From Muribaculaceae bacterium (GTDB taxonomy: Bacteria; Bacteroidota; Bacteroidia; Bacteroidales; Muribaculaceae): a stretch of DNA of 56,963 bases. Position 1 is the stretch's first letter; every line of letters starts with the position of its first letter. The DNA lies in NCBI GenBank assembly GCA_022509065.1, contig JAFLTY010000012.1, forward strand, positions 1-56,963. Direction: 5' to 3'. The translations under genes and the position numbers were made by a program. A model generated the notes under the pieces. It worked only from the letters and a program-made list of their open reading frames with translations. It did not search any database and was not told the origin of the DNA. Below are positions 16,286-24,642 of the stretch, piece after piece.

Positions 16286-17230
16286 TTATTTGAATACGTA
16301 TTGCGAAGAAATAGACTCGTTATTCTGCACCCTGCGTATGGTGTCCGCGAAAAGACGCGCCACAGAAATGATTGTGCATTTTGATGAGTTTTTAGTGAAG
16401 GGGATGGAGTTGGTAAAAATCATCTCTGTCAGCGCACTTTCTTCAACGCGTTCTGTTGCTGGATCGCTCATGATAGCATGTGAAGCGAGAGCCCTTACGC
16501 TTTTAGCTCCGTTCTCTTTCATAAGATCCGCTGCTTTGGTGATAGTACCAGCTGTATCCACCATATCATCGAGTAAAATGACATTTTTGTCTTTAACATC
16601 GCCGATAATAGTCATCGTTGCAACCACATTGGCCTTGGCTCGTTGTTTGTGGCAAAGTACAAGAGGCGCCCCGAGATATTTGGCATAACTGTTGGCACGT
16701 TTTGCTCCACCGACATCGGGCGTTGCGATAACCAGATCCTCAAGGTTGAGCGATTGTATGTATGGGATGAAAACAGAGGATGCATATAGGTGGTCAACAG
16801 GAATATTGAAGAAACCCTGTATCTGGTCGGCATGCAAATCCATGGTAATCACGCGGTCGACTCCGGCGGCGGTCAGTAGGTTGGCGACAAGACGAGCCGC
16901 TATAGAGACACGCGGTTTGTCTTTGCGGTCTTGACGAGCCCATCCGAAATAAGGAATAACGGCTATTACCGATTTGGCAGATGCGCGTTTGGCTGCGTCT
17001 ATCATCAGCAATAGCTCCATCAGATTGTCTGAATTGGGGAAAGTGGACTGGACAAGATACACGTCGCGTCCGCGTATCGATTCCTCAAACGAAACTTCAA
17101 ATTCGCCATCGGCGAAATGTAAGATATTCATTTTGCCGAGTTCGACACCCAGGTCACGACAGATTTCTTCAGCCATGTAATGCGATCGCGTTCCTGAGAA
17201 TACTTTGAAGGAGTTGTTCTGAGAGTTCAT
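16286..17230 (-). CDS. prs: Ribose-phosphate pyrophosphokinase (PRPP synthetase)
   Basis: A 314-residue class I PRPP synthetase. It transfers the pyrophosphate of ATP to ribose 5-phosphate, giving PRPP for purine, pyrimidine, histidine, tryptophan and NAD synthesis. Recognised motifs are FADGEFEVSFEESIRGRDVYL, the flexible-loop segment YFGWARQDRK, the divalent-cation site DLHADQIQGFF and the PRPP-binding loop VILLDDMVDTAGT. It lies 69 bases after the amylase gene and 40 before the DUF4250 gene. rpiB, five genes downstream, makes its substrate. Confidence 0.97.
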   Translation of the reverse strand: MNSQNNSFKVFSGTRSHYMAEEICRDLGVELGKMNILHFADGEFEVSFEESIRGRDVYLVQSTFPNSDNLMELLLMIDAAKRASAKSVIAVIPYFGWARQDRKDKPRVSIAARLVANLLTAAGVDRVITMDLHADQIQGFFNIPVDHLYASSVFIPYIQSLNLEDLVIATPDVGGAKRANSYAKYLGAPLVLCHKQRAKANVVATMTIIGDVKDKNVILLDDMVDTAGTITKAADLMKENGAKSVRALASHAIMSDPATERVEESALTEMIFTNSIPFTKNSSKCTIISVARLFADTIRRVQNNESISSQYVFK

Positions 17231-17299
17231 AAGGTAAGAAATAAATTTAAAGTTTATGGTTCAAAGACTGGTTTCTTTAATTTGGGTAGCCTAGACAAA

Positions 17300-19054
17300 C
17301 TAAGTCGGAAACGATACCTTCAGAATTGACGCTCCGTAACCCGAAACGTAAGTCTGTGTTGTTTTGCCCGGTTCAAGACATATTTTTTGTTTTTGTTGTG
17401 TCACTAAGTCCACAGCTTCAAAGACTCCGACCGGTAAATTTAGCGTGTCAAAAGCTTGTTGAGGTATAATAATATCGCAAATACGCGGTGTCTCCGAAAA
17501 ATTAAGCACAATAAGAATTACGTCGTTGTCTTTCTTCCTGAAATAAGCGAATTGATGGTGCGGATTTATGCCTGGATTGTCATAGTTGACATACATCAAG
17601 TCGAAAAAGAGCCCTTCGCGAATGGCTTTTTCATCATTGACAAGATGCAGAATAGTGGAGTAGAGCTTTCTAAGAGAAGACTCAGACACTGTAAGCCCAT
17701 CTGAAGAAGGGACATAATTTTTACCGAGCCATCTTCTTACTGTGTCCATCGACCAATAATCAAAAATCGAGGTACGTCCGTCAAGTCCGCTGTAACCTTC
17801 CTCATCCATGCCTTTCTCTCCGAATTCCTGGCCATTGTAAACCATCACCGCTCCTCTTGACATTGTGGTTATGGCAACAAGATATGGCAGAACTTTCGTG
17901 GCATCTCCTGCAAAAAAATCAGAGGCGAAGCGTTGTTCGTCATGATTCTCCAGAAAATTAAGCATTTGCTCCGAAATGCCTTCGGTTGTTTGCCAACACG
18001 ATGTCAGCAACGCAGCCGAAACATTTGAGCATTCAATGCCACGAAGAGTGTCATAAAGATTGACTTTGTCGTAGAGATAGTCAAAGCCTGCCTCATTGAG
18101 AAAAATATGGTAGAGGGAGACATCATAGATTTCAGCTATGAAAATGATATGCGGAAACTCGGCTTTCACTTGGCGTATGGCCCATTGCCAGAACTCAACA
18201 GGCACCATGTGAGCCATGTCGCAACGAAAACCTGATATACCTTTTCTTGCCCAAAACAATAATATGTGGAGCATCTTATACCAGGTGTCGGGTATGGGTG
18301 CGAAATGACCTATGCCGTTATATGGGTCTCTACCATAGTTTAATTTGACGGTCTCATACCAATCGTTTGAATTTGGAAAGGCGGAATAACAGTCGTTACC
18401 CGTAGCGCGGGCAGGAAATTCTCTATATGCTTCGTCTCCGGCTCCTAAATCCACGCCTATTGGCGAGAACTGCTGGCGAGTGATATAAAAAAAGTTGTTA
18501 TTGGGGAGAAAGAAAAAGTCTTTGTTGTCTTGTGCGCCTAAGTCTTCTGTGCCTTCAGGGGCAGCGTCACTGTGATAGATACGCGAAACATGGTTGGGAA
18601 CGAAATCTATTATGGTACCCATGCCCGCTTGAGTTGTGCGTTGAACAAGCTGCTCAAATTCGTGCATGCGGTTATTTACGTCCTCGCTAATATCCGGATC
18701 TATGTCATAATAGTCGCAAATGGCATAAGGGCTGCCGGCACGCCCTTTGATAATGTGCGCGTTGTGTTTCTCTATTCCGTAACGCGTGTAATCGGCATCA
18801 TGCGCGTGCTCAATGACTCCCGTGTACCAGATATGTGTAATGCCAAGCTCGCGAATGCTTTTTAAAATGCGAGAGGTAATGTTGTTCATTTTGCCGCTTC
18901 CGTTTGTCTGAATGCGGCCGTTTGGAACGGGATTTTGAGTTGCGTTTGCGAAAAGACGTGGGAAAAGCTGGTATATTACAGGGCGTAAGTTCTTGGTCTT
19001 AGCTATGCTGTTTTGACGTTTTACCTCAATTCTATTCGATGATGCAGCTGCCAT
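17300..19054 (-). CDS. GH13 alpha-amylase family glycosidase, apparently cytoplasmic
   Basis: A 584-residue TIM-barrel enzyme of the alpha-amylase superfamily. The conserved regions are visible: VDFVPNHV-like IIDFVPNHVSR (region I); GFRCDMAHM with the nucleophile aspartate near 278; FIAEIYD with the acid/base glutamate near 305; and ENHDEQR with the transition-state aspartate near 369. A C-terminal beta-domain follows. No signal peptide is seen (N-terminus MAAASSNRIEVKRQNS), unlike outer-surface Sus-type amylases, so intracellular maltodextrin or glycogen turnover is likely. The exact specificity cannot be read from sequence. It starts 37 bases after rpoD in the same direction, so it may be transcribed from the sigma-factor promoter. 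Confidence 0.9.
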   Translation of the reverse strand: MAAASSNRIEVKRQNSIAKTKNLRPVIYQLFPRLFANATQNPVPNGRIQTNGSGKMNNITSRILKSIRELGITHIWYTGVIEHAHDADYTRYGIEKHNAHIIKGRAGSPYAICDYYDIDPDISEDVNNRMHEFEQLVQRTTQAGMGTIIDFVPNHVSRIYHSDAAPEGTEDLGAQDNKDFFFLPNNNFFYITRQQFSPIGVDLGAGDEAYREFPARATGNDCYSAFPNSNDWYETVKLNYGRDPYNGIGHFAPIPDTWYKMLHILLFWARKGISGFRCDMAHMVPVEFWQWAIRQVKAEFPHIIFIAEIYDVSLYHIFLNEAGFDYLYDKVNLYDTLRGIECSNVSAALLTSCWQTTEGISEQMLNFLENHDEQRFASDFFAGDATKVLPYLVAITTMSRGAVMVYNGQEFGEKGMDEEGYSGLDGRTSIFDYWSMDTVRRWLGKNYVPSSDGLTVSESSLRKLYSTILHLVNDEKAIREGLFFDLMYVNYDNPGINPHHQFAYFRKKDNDVILIVLNFSETPRICDIIIPQQAFDTLNLPVGVFEAVDLVTQQKQKICLEPGKTTQTYVSGYGASILKVSFPT

Positions 19055-19091
19055 TGTTTTACGCCTTTGAACGAGATGTTATCATTTATTG

Positions 19092-19949
19092 TCAACCGAG
19101 GAAGGCTTTAAGCAGGTCGGAGCGGTGACCGCGCAGACGCCTTATTGCTGTCTCTTTGATTTGACGTACTCTTTCGCGCGAAATATTAAACTGATTGCCT
19201 ATTTCTTCAAGACTATATTCACGACCTCCTATTCCATAAAACATTCGGAGGACAGCACTTTCTCTTTCGGTCAGTTGGTTCAGGACGCGGTCTATCTCCA
19301 GACTTAGAGATTCGTAATTAAGGCTATCGTCAGTTGCCGGCTCGTTGTCACCGATAAGAACATCCAACAATGTGTTTTCGTCTCCTTCGCTGAATGGTGC
19401 GTCCACAGAAACCGATCGACCGGATGAGCGCAAGGTCTCGTCAATTTTTTCTGCGGGAACATCAAGAATTGCTGAAAGCTCCTCCTGCGAAGGTCTTCTG
19501 AGATGCTGTTGTTCGAACTGTGCCGTAGCTTTCGATATGCGACTAAGAGAACCTACCTGATTGAGTGGGAGACGAACCAGACGCGAATGCTCTGCGAGTG
19601 CTTGTAAAATGGATTGCCTTATCCACCACACTGCATAAGAGATGAACTTGAAACCGCGAGTTTCGTCGAACATCCTGGCAGCCTTCATTAGACCGATATT
19701 CCCTTCATTAATTAGGTCGGGTAGGGTGAGGCCTTGGTTCTGGTATTGTTTGGCTACCGAGACCACAAAGCGCAAATTACACCGCACAAGTTTGTTTATA
19801 GCCTCTTCGTCGCCTAATCGACCTCGGCGTGCCAGTTCAACCTCCTGGTCGACAGTAAGCAATTCTTCGTGACCTATTTCCTGAAGATATCTGTCAAGGG
19901 ACAGACTTTCACGGTTAGTGTACGATTTCTGAATCTTTAACTGTCTCAT
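19092..19949 (-). CDS. rpoD: Primary sigma factor RpoD (sigma-ABfr type)
   Basis: A 285-residue sigma-70 protein, short because Bacteroidetes primary sigma factors lack region 1.1. Region 1.2 is [25 protein letters not shown]. Region 2 shows [35 protein letters not shown] and [14 protein letters not shown]. Regions 3 and 4 end with [28 protein letters not shown]. It recognises the TTTG/TAnnTTTG promoters seen throughout this window. The upstream gap carries a TAAATTTG -7 box at 20030-20023, giving a leader of about 65 bases. It heads the long minus-strand run to priA. Confidence 0.96.
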   Translation of the reverse strand: MRQLKIQKSYTNRESLSLDRYLQEIGHEELLTVDQEVELARRGRLGDEEAINKLVRCNLRFVVSVAKQYQNQGLTLPDLINEGNIGLMKAARMFDETRGFKFISYAVWWIRQSILQALAEHSRLVRLPLNQVGSLSRISKATAQFEQQHLRRPSQEELSAILDVPAEKIDETLRSSGRSVSVDAPFSEGDENTLLDVLIGDNEPATDDSLNYESLSLEIDRVLNQLTERESAVLRMFYGIGGREYSLEEIGNQFNISRERVRQIKETAIRRLRGHRSDLLKAFLG

Positions 19950-20351
19950 AGATCAGGAGAGGGAATGTTTGGAGTGGGATTAATTAAATATCGGTGCTTT
20001 TTGGCACTCGGATTTAGTATTGCAAATTTAACACTAATATGGCAAAAAATTACTCATCAAATAATCGATTAGCAATTTTTAATATTTATTTGTTTTTGTT
20101 TACATGTGTATTTCAAACGCTATATTAATGAAGTGATAATAAGCCAAGCGATTAACAAACTGTAATTAGAATATTTATATTGACGCATGAATTATTAATG
20201 CATTTTGTCTGAAAATAAGAAAATATTTTGTACTTTTGTCAGTGGATTTCAGTATTTCACAACTATACGTCATCATGGGCGCTGAGCTCTAATTTGATAT
20301 TTACCAATCATTGGTTTCCAATTTATATTAACCTTTTAAAAATTTTCTATT
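19950..20351. other. Divergent intergenic region between rpoD and the beta-helix protein gene
   Basis: A gap of 402 bases, mostly very AT-rich, with no gene. On the minus strand TAAATTTG (20030-20023) is a likely rpoD -7 box. On the plus strand TTTG at 20204-20207 and TACTTTTG at 20231-20238 are a likely promoter for the downstream gene, though the 23-base spacing is longer than usual. A short perfect palindrome, ACCAAT-C-ATTGGT, lies at 20303-20315 in the leader of the plus-strand gene. Confidence 0.5.
20231..20238 (+). promoter_or_regulatory. Candidate -7 promoter element for the secreted beta-helix gene
   Basis: TACTTTTG fits the TAnnTTTG consensus. A TTTG at 20204-20207 could be its -33 partner, but the spacing is 23 bases instead of 18-20. 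Predicted leader is about 105 bases, containing the palindrome at 20303-20315. Confidence 0.4.
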
Positions 20352-21848
20352 ATGAGAAAATCTTTACTATTTTTATTAGCAGGTTGTCTTGCGGTTTCAA
20401 ATGTTACAGCCCAGGAATACAAAACCCCGGGAAATAAAGTAAGTTTGACTTTCACATCATTGAGCGAAACTCCCGGCAGCGGTGTAACCAAACTCGGTGA
20501 TACATTTTATGTATCGAATGACATCACGGTGTTAGAGACAGATACATTAACTATCGAAAATGAAGCTGTGTTGACATTGAGTCCTAAGGTTCAGATTTTG
20601 ATTGAAGGAGTAGGTAACTTTGCGCCGGCCGATACTGCTGTCATAATGAGTGCGGATGATACTGCAGGAGCAAAAGGACTTCGTTTCAGCGGCGATAACG
20701 CTTCGGGTACAGTCAAAAATATTGGATTTGAGACGACAGCTTTGTTATCATATGCATCCAACGGTATTACCGTTGAGAACTGTACATTTAACCGTGCTAA
20801 CGGCGAGATGAACTCAACAGGCGCTGTTTCCTTTGGTCCCAGCGTGAATAATGTGATTCGCAATTGTCGTTTCTTGGAGGGTACAGTACCTGCTATCGGT
20901 ACGGGTGCCAATATCGCCGCCGGCATATTGATTGAGAATTGCTACTTCTATGACAACAATACCATTAATGCAAACAAACCCCAGTTGAATATTACTACTC
21001 CCGGAGCCAATGGACCCACTATCATCCGCAATAATGAGATAATAGGCAATCAGCGCGATAAGGTTGGCGGTGTGGCAATATCAAATATGCTCGGTTTGGA
21101 AATGGGCGAAGTGATATTCGAAAACAACCTTATTCAGGATCACCGTTACGGCATGCAGGCAATGGGTGGAATGTATATTACTATTAAAGACAATATGTTT
21201 ATAGACAATCGTTATGATACAAACCCGATGACAGGCGGTAGCGCTCTATCTATTACTGACTCTACGGGTGCTTTGTTCGCCATGGTCACCGGTAACCTTT
21301 TTCAAGGCAGCATCTGGGGCATTACAGCAATAGGCAGCGGTGCCAATGGTTTCGGTGAAGTTAATCTCGGTAATATTGATCCTGTTGATTCTGCTGACTA
21401 TAATCCCGGCGGAAACGTTTTTATAGACAATGGTAACAACGGCTCAGTTTACGATCCTACAGTTCCTTATGATTTGTATAACAACTCGACCAAGACTATT
21501 TACGCCCAATGTAACACGTGGAGTGTAGCCGAACAGACTGCGGAAGAGATTGAAAAAGTGATTTTTCACAAAAACGATAATCCTCTACTTGGCGAAGTTA
21601 TATTTATGCCCGCAGGCCCGGCAAGCGTATCCGGAGTCGTAAATGACATGTCGGTTTATTATGATTCAGTCACAAGAAACATCGTTTCCCCCGGTACGGC
21701 AAATATCACAATATATGATGGAAGCGGTCGCATGGTTGTAAAAGCAAAAGCTGTTGAAACTGTCAATCTGGCTTCTTTGCCAAAAGGCGTATATGTAGTT
21801 GATGTTGAAAAAGATTCAAAAGTAAATCGATTGAAAGTGCTTCGATAA
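20352..21848 (+). CDS. Secreted right-handed beta-helix protein with a sorting-domain-like C-terminus
   Basis: A 498-residue protein with a clear signal peptide (MRKSLLFLLAGCLAVSNVTA, cleavage before QEYK). The middle, about 100-360, has repeated PbH1-type coils with short beta strands and asparagine ladders: NNVIRNCRFLEG, GILIENCYFYDNN, TIIRNNEIIGNQ, VIFENNLIQDH, ITIKDNMFIDN and AMVTGNLFQG. This is the pectate-lyase-like solenoid fold; I see no catalytic signature, so enzyme or adhesin cannot be decided. The last 70 residues (ITIYDGSGRMVVKAKA, then LASLPKGVYVVDVE and VNRLKVLR) resemble a type IX secretion type A sorting domain. It is monocistronic, with a strong terminator at 21870-21907. 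Confidence 0.75.
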   Translation: MRKSLLFLLAGCLAVSNVTAQEYKTPGNKVSLTFTSLSETPGSGVTKLGDTFYVSNDITVLETDTLTIENEAVLTLSPKVQILIEGVGNFAPADTAVIMSADDTAGAKGLRFSGDNASGTVKNIGFETTALLSYASNGITVENCTFNRANGEMNSTGAVSFGPSVNNVIRNCRFLEGTVPAIGTGANIAAGILIENCYFYDNNTINANKPQLNITTPGANGPTIIRNNEIIGNQRDKVGGVAISNMLGLEMGEVIFENNLIQDHRYGMQAMGGMYITIKDNMFIDNRYDTNPMTGGSALSITDSTGALFAMVTGNLFQGSIWGITAIGSGANGFGEVNLGNIDPVDSADYNPGGNVFIDNGNNGSVYDPTVPYDLYNNSTKTIYAQCNTWSVAEQTAEEIEKVIFHKNDNPLLGEVIFMPAGPASVSGVVNDMSVYYDSVTRNIVSPGTANITIYDGSGRMVVKAKAVETVNLASLPKGVYVVDVEKDSKVNRLKVLR

Positions 21849-21869
21849 TTTATTATTTTTTCGAAAAAA

Positions 21870-21907
21870 ACAGGGTCGCGACTTTCACGTTGCGGCTCTG
21901 TTTTTTT
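21870..21907 (+). terminator. Rho-independent terminator after the beta-helix gene
   Basis: A 13-bp stem, ACAGGGTCGCGAC (21870-21882) against GTTGCGGCTCTGT (21889-21901) with G-U pairs, has a 6-base loop and is followed by a run of seven T (21901-21907). An A-run on the other side may make it work in both directions. Confidence 0.85.
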
Positions 21908-21993
21908 AGTTGGAGGTTTTATTGATATTTTATATAGTTAGTTTTTTTACATCTTAAAATAATGATTGAGATGCGGTGACCTCAAATCGATGT

Positions 21994-22025
21994 AAAAAAA
22001 GACTGCCACCCCAAAAGGATGGCAG
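21994..22025 (-). terminator. Terminator of the small acidic lipoprotein gene
   Basis: Stem CTGCCACCC (22003-22011) against GGATGGCAG (22017-22025) has one mismatch and a short A-rich loop. On the minus strand it is followed by seven T (21994-22000 read as A on the plus strand). It lies 29 bases after the stop at 22054. Confidence 0.75.
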
Positions 22026-22053
22026 CTATTTTTCGTGCTAACTAAATTAGTTA

Positions 22054-22284
22054 TTATTCAGCAGCGGGAGCTTCTTCAGCAGCAGGAGCTTCTTCAGCGG
22101 GAGCTTCTTCTGTAACTTCAGTAGCTTCTTCAGTTACGGTAGCTTCTTCAGCGGGAGCAGCCTGTTCGGTAGCTTCGGGGCAATTGCCGCAAGTGTCGGT
22201 GCATTCGTTTTGTTTTTCACCACCACCGCATGAGAACATTGATACGCTGAAAGCAACAGCAAGGAGTAATACTAACTTTTTCAT
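22054..22284 (-). CDS. Small acidic Glu/Ala/Pro-repeat lipoprotein
   Basis: A 76-residue protein. The N-terminus MKKLVLLLAVAFSVSMFSC is a lipoprotein signal peptide ending in a plausible lipobox, with C19 the lipidated residue followed by GGG. After a small cysteine-containing segment (ECTDTCGNCPEAT) the rest is low complexity: repeated EEATEV, EEAPAEEAP and AAEEAPAAE, very acidic and proline-rich, and surely disordered. It could be a spacer or surface-charge lipoprotein; no function is known to me. The repeats are also DNA repeats (about 22063-22160, unit like gcttcttcag), so copy number may vary. It has its own promoter and terminator, which suggests a highly and separately expressed gene. 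Confidence 0.82.
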   Translation of the reverse strand: MKKLVLLLAVAFSVSMFSCGGGEKQNECTDTCGNCPEATEQAAPAEEATVTEEATEVTEEAPAEEAPAAEEAPAAE

Positions 22285-22336
22285 TTTTGTTTAAAGATTA
22301 AAAATATTAATTAATATGTTTGCTTCAAAAACATCG

Positions 22337-22367
22337 CAAAGATACGCCGAATTTTTGAACTGCCAAA
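22337..22367 (-). promoter_or_regulatory. Promoter of the small acidic lipoprotein gene
   Basis: On the minus strand TTTG (22367-22364), 19 bases, then TATCTTTG (22344-22337): a full match to the Bacteroidetes consensus. Predicted leader is about 45 bases. Confidence 0.7.
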
Positions 22368-22529
22368 GGTTTATTAATAAAATTGCGGCCGGTTTCACAT
22401 CATTTAACGTTTGATGTACATAATATGCTGTTACCGGTATATTTAGGCTATTATTAATTATGTCAACAACCGATATTCGATGTTAACAACGTTTAGCAGT
22501 TCAAATTATCGTCTCTGTTAATCTTATTA

Positions 22530-24569
22530 TCATGCTTTTTTGCGAGTTGAATCCCAGATAACATACGTTATCAGACAGGCGTAGGCTACCAATCCAAGAA
22601 TCTGAGGCATAAACTCGTTGCCATTTTCAGGTTGAGGTACACCGCACATGATAGTTATTGCACTGAATACACCGAAGAGGGCTCCACCTGCGATAAGACC
22701 CGAAGCGATGAGGGTGCCACGGTCATTACGAAGACGGCATATCTCTTTATCTTTCGAACTGTTTGCCACGATCCAGGCTATGAGTCCGCCGACTAACATT
22801 GGGGTGTTAAGGCTGAGAGGGAGGAACATACCAAGGCAGAAGGCAAGAGCGGGGACGCCGAGGAAATTAAGTATAACTGCCAGAATGGCGCCCACTATGT
22901 AAAGCACCCACGGAGTTGCCTGGCCGGTCATTATGGGTTCGACCACACTGACCATAGCATTCGCTTGAGGGGCCTGCAAACCGCCATCGCCAAAACCATA
23001 CACCTTATTAAGCATAAGGATGACGCCTCCGACCGTTGCGGCCGACACCAGAGTACCCAGGAATTTCCATGACTCTTGTTTGCGAGGGGTAGATCCGAGC
23101 CAGTAACCAATCTTAAGGTCGGTTACAAAACCACCGGCCATTGACAAGGCAGTGCAAACAACGCCTCCTACTATCATAGCGGTAACCATTCCTGATGCGC
23201 CGGTCAATCCAATCGCGACAAAAACGCCGGCAGCTATGATAAGGGTCATCATTGTCATTCCACTTACCGGATTGGAACCGACTATGGCTATAGCATTTGC
23301 AGCAACCGTTGTGAACAGGAATGCTATGAAAGCAACCATCACCCATGCTATGACAGCCTGCCAGAAAGTATGGATGACGCCAACCCAAAAGAAACATAAC
23401 ACAGCGATTAAAGCAATTGCAACGAAATATGTGATATGTTTCATCGATATGTCTTGTTGCCAACGCACTTGTTTGACCCCGGAGGACGCGCCCTTGAGTT
23501 CGCGACCGGCCAAACCTACTGCCTGACGTATGATGGACCATGATTTTATCACTCCGATGATACCGGCCATAGCTATGCCTCCGATACCTATCAGTTTGGC
23601 ATAATTTTTAAATATGGCATCGGGCGCCATGACAGCTATGTCTTCTGCTCCGTAGGCTCCTAAAAGCGGTATGATGATCCACCATACAAAAATGGAACCG
23701 GCAAAGATCACGAAAGCATATCTTAGACCAACTATATAACCTAAACCGAGTACGGCAGCCCCGGTGTTGCATGAGAAAACAAATTTCACCTTATCGGCCA
23801 AAGCTGCACCCCACGTATATGCCGTAGTGGTAACAGTGTCAGCCCATGTTCCGAAAGTGGCTACAAGATAATCATATATTCCTCCGATTAGCGATGCTAT
23901 AACAAGAAGTTTTGCCTGTCCACCGGCCGCTTTTGTATCAGTATTGTTGCCACTGATAAGCACTTGGGTTGTGGCTGTCGCTTCCGGAAAAGGATACTTG
24001 CCATGCATATCCTTTACGAAATATTTTCTAAAAGGAATGAAGAACAGGATGCCTAAGACACCACCGAAAAGCGAAGCAAGGAATATCTGTATAAAATCTA
24101 TAGTTATCTCGTTATGTTTCGATTGCAGAATGAAGAGCGCCGGGAGGGTAAAAATAGCTCCGGCCACAATCACGCCCGAACATGCTCCGATGGACTGAAT
24201 GATAACGTTCTGTCCCAACGCATTTTTCTTTTTCAATGCTCCCGATAATCCAACGGCGATAATAGCTATGGGTATAGCAGCCTCAAAAACCTGACCTACT
24301 TTAAGTCCCAAATAAGCTGCAGCGGCGCTGAATATTACTGCCATGATGAGTCCCATCGTAACAGAGTAGGGAGTTACCTCGGCATAATCGTGTGCCGGGT
24401 GCATGACGGGACGATATTCCTCGTCAGCGCCTAATTCGCGGAATGCGTTTTCTGGCAAATCGATGGGGTCAATATCTGCGGCAGGGATTCCGGTCTGTGT
24501 TGACACGAAATCGGCATTGGCTGTCTCTTCAAAGTCTCTGATTGGATTGTCGGTATTGTTTTCTTTCAT
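22530..24569 (-). CDS. OPT-family oligopeptide transporter
   Basis: A 679-residue polytopic inner-membrane protein. After a hydrophilic N-terminus of about 70 residues there are roughly 14-16 hydrophobic segments. The first pair carries YSVTMGLIMAVIFSAAAAYLG and KVGQVFEAAIPIAI, the signature N-terminal region of bacterial OPT transporters. Other visible blocks are FPEATATTQVLISG and KIGYWLGSTPRKQE. The family imports oligopeptides (some members metal chelates) with protons. The gene follows mltD by 73 bases in the same direction; I see no clear promoter in that gap, so it may share the parA-to-mltD transcript. It ends 163 bases before the lipoprotein promoter. Confidence 0.93.
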   Translation of the reverse strand: MKENNTDNPIRDFEETANADFVSTQTGIPAADIDPIDLPENAFRELGADEEYRPVMHPAHDYAEVTPYSVTMGLIMAVIFSAAAAYLGLKVGQVFEAAIPIAIIAVGLSGALKKKNALGQNVIIQSIGACSGVIVAGAIFTLPALFILQSKHNEITIDFIQIFLASLFGGVLGILFFIPFRKYFVKDMHGKYPFPEATATTQVLISGNNTDTKAAGGQAKLLVIASLIGGIYDYLVATFGTWADTVTTTAYTWGAALADKVKFVFSCNTGAAVLGLGYIVGLRYAFVIFAGSIFVWWIIIPLLGAYGAEDIAVMAPDAIFKNYAKLIGIGGIAMAGIIGVIKSWSIIRQAVGLAGRELKGASSGVKQVRWQQDISMKHITYFVAIALIAVLCFFWVGVIHTFWQAVIAWVMVAFIAFLFTTVAANAIAIVGSNPVSGMTMMTLIIAAGVFVAIGLTGASGMVTAMIVGGVVCTALSMAGGFVTDLKIGYWLGSTPRKQESWKFLGTLVSAATVGGVILMLNKVYGFGDGGLQAPQANAMVSVVEPIMTGQATPWVLYIVGAILAVILNFLGVPALAFCLGMFLPLSLNTPMLVGGLIAWIVANSSKDKEICRLRNDRGTLIASGLIAGGALFGVFSAITIMCGVPQPENGNEFMPQILGLVAYACLITYVIWDSTRKKA

Positions 24570-24642
24570 TGATAGAATGTATAAATCGTTAGATGTTAGG
24601 GATTAAATATACGAGGAGAGATTGTAGAAAGGGGGTTCTTAT

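Noticed and set aside
22060-22165. Regular short repeats that could suggest a CRISPR-like or satellite array
   Set aside because: The repeats are in frame and encode the Glu/Ala/Pro tail of the small lipoprotein; there are no spacers.
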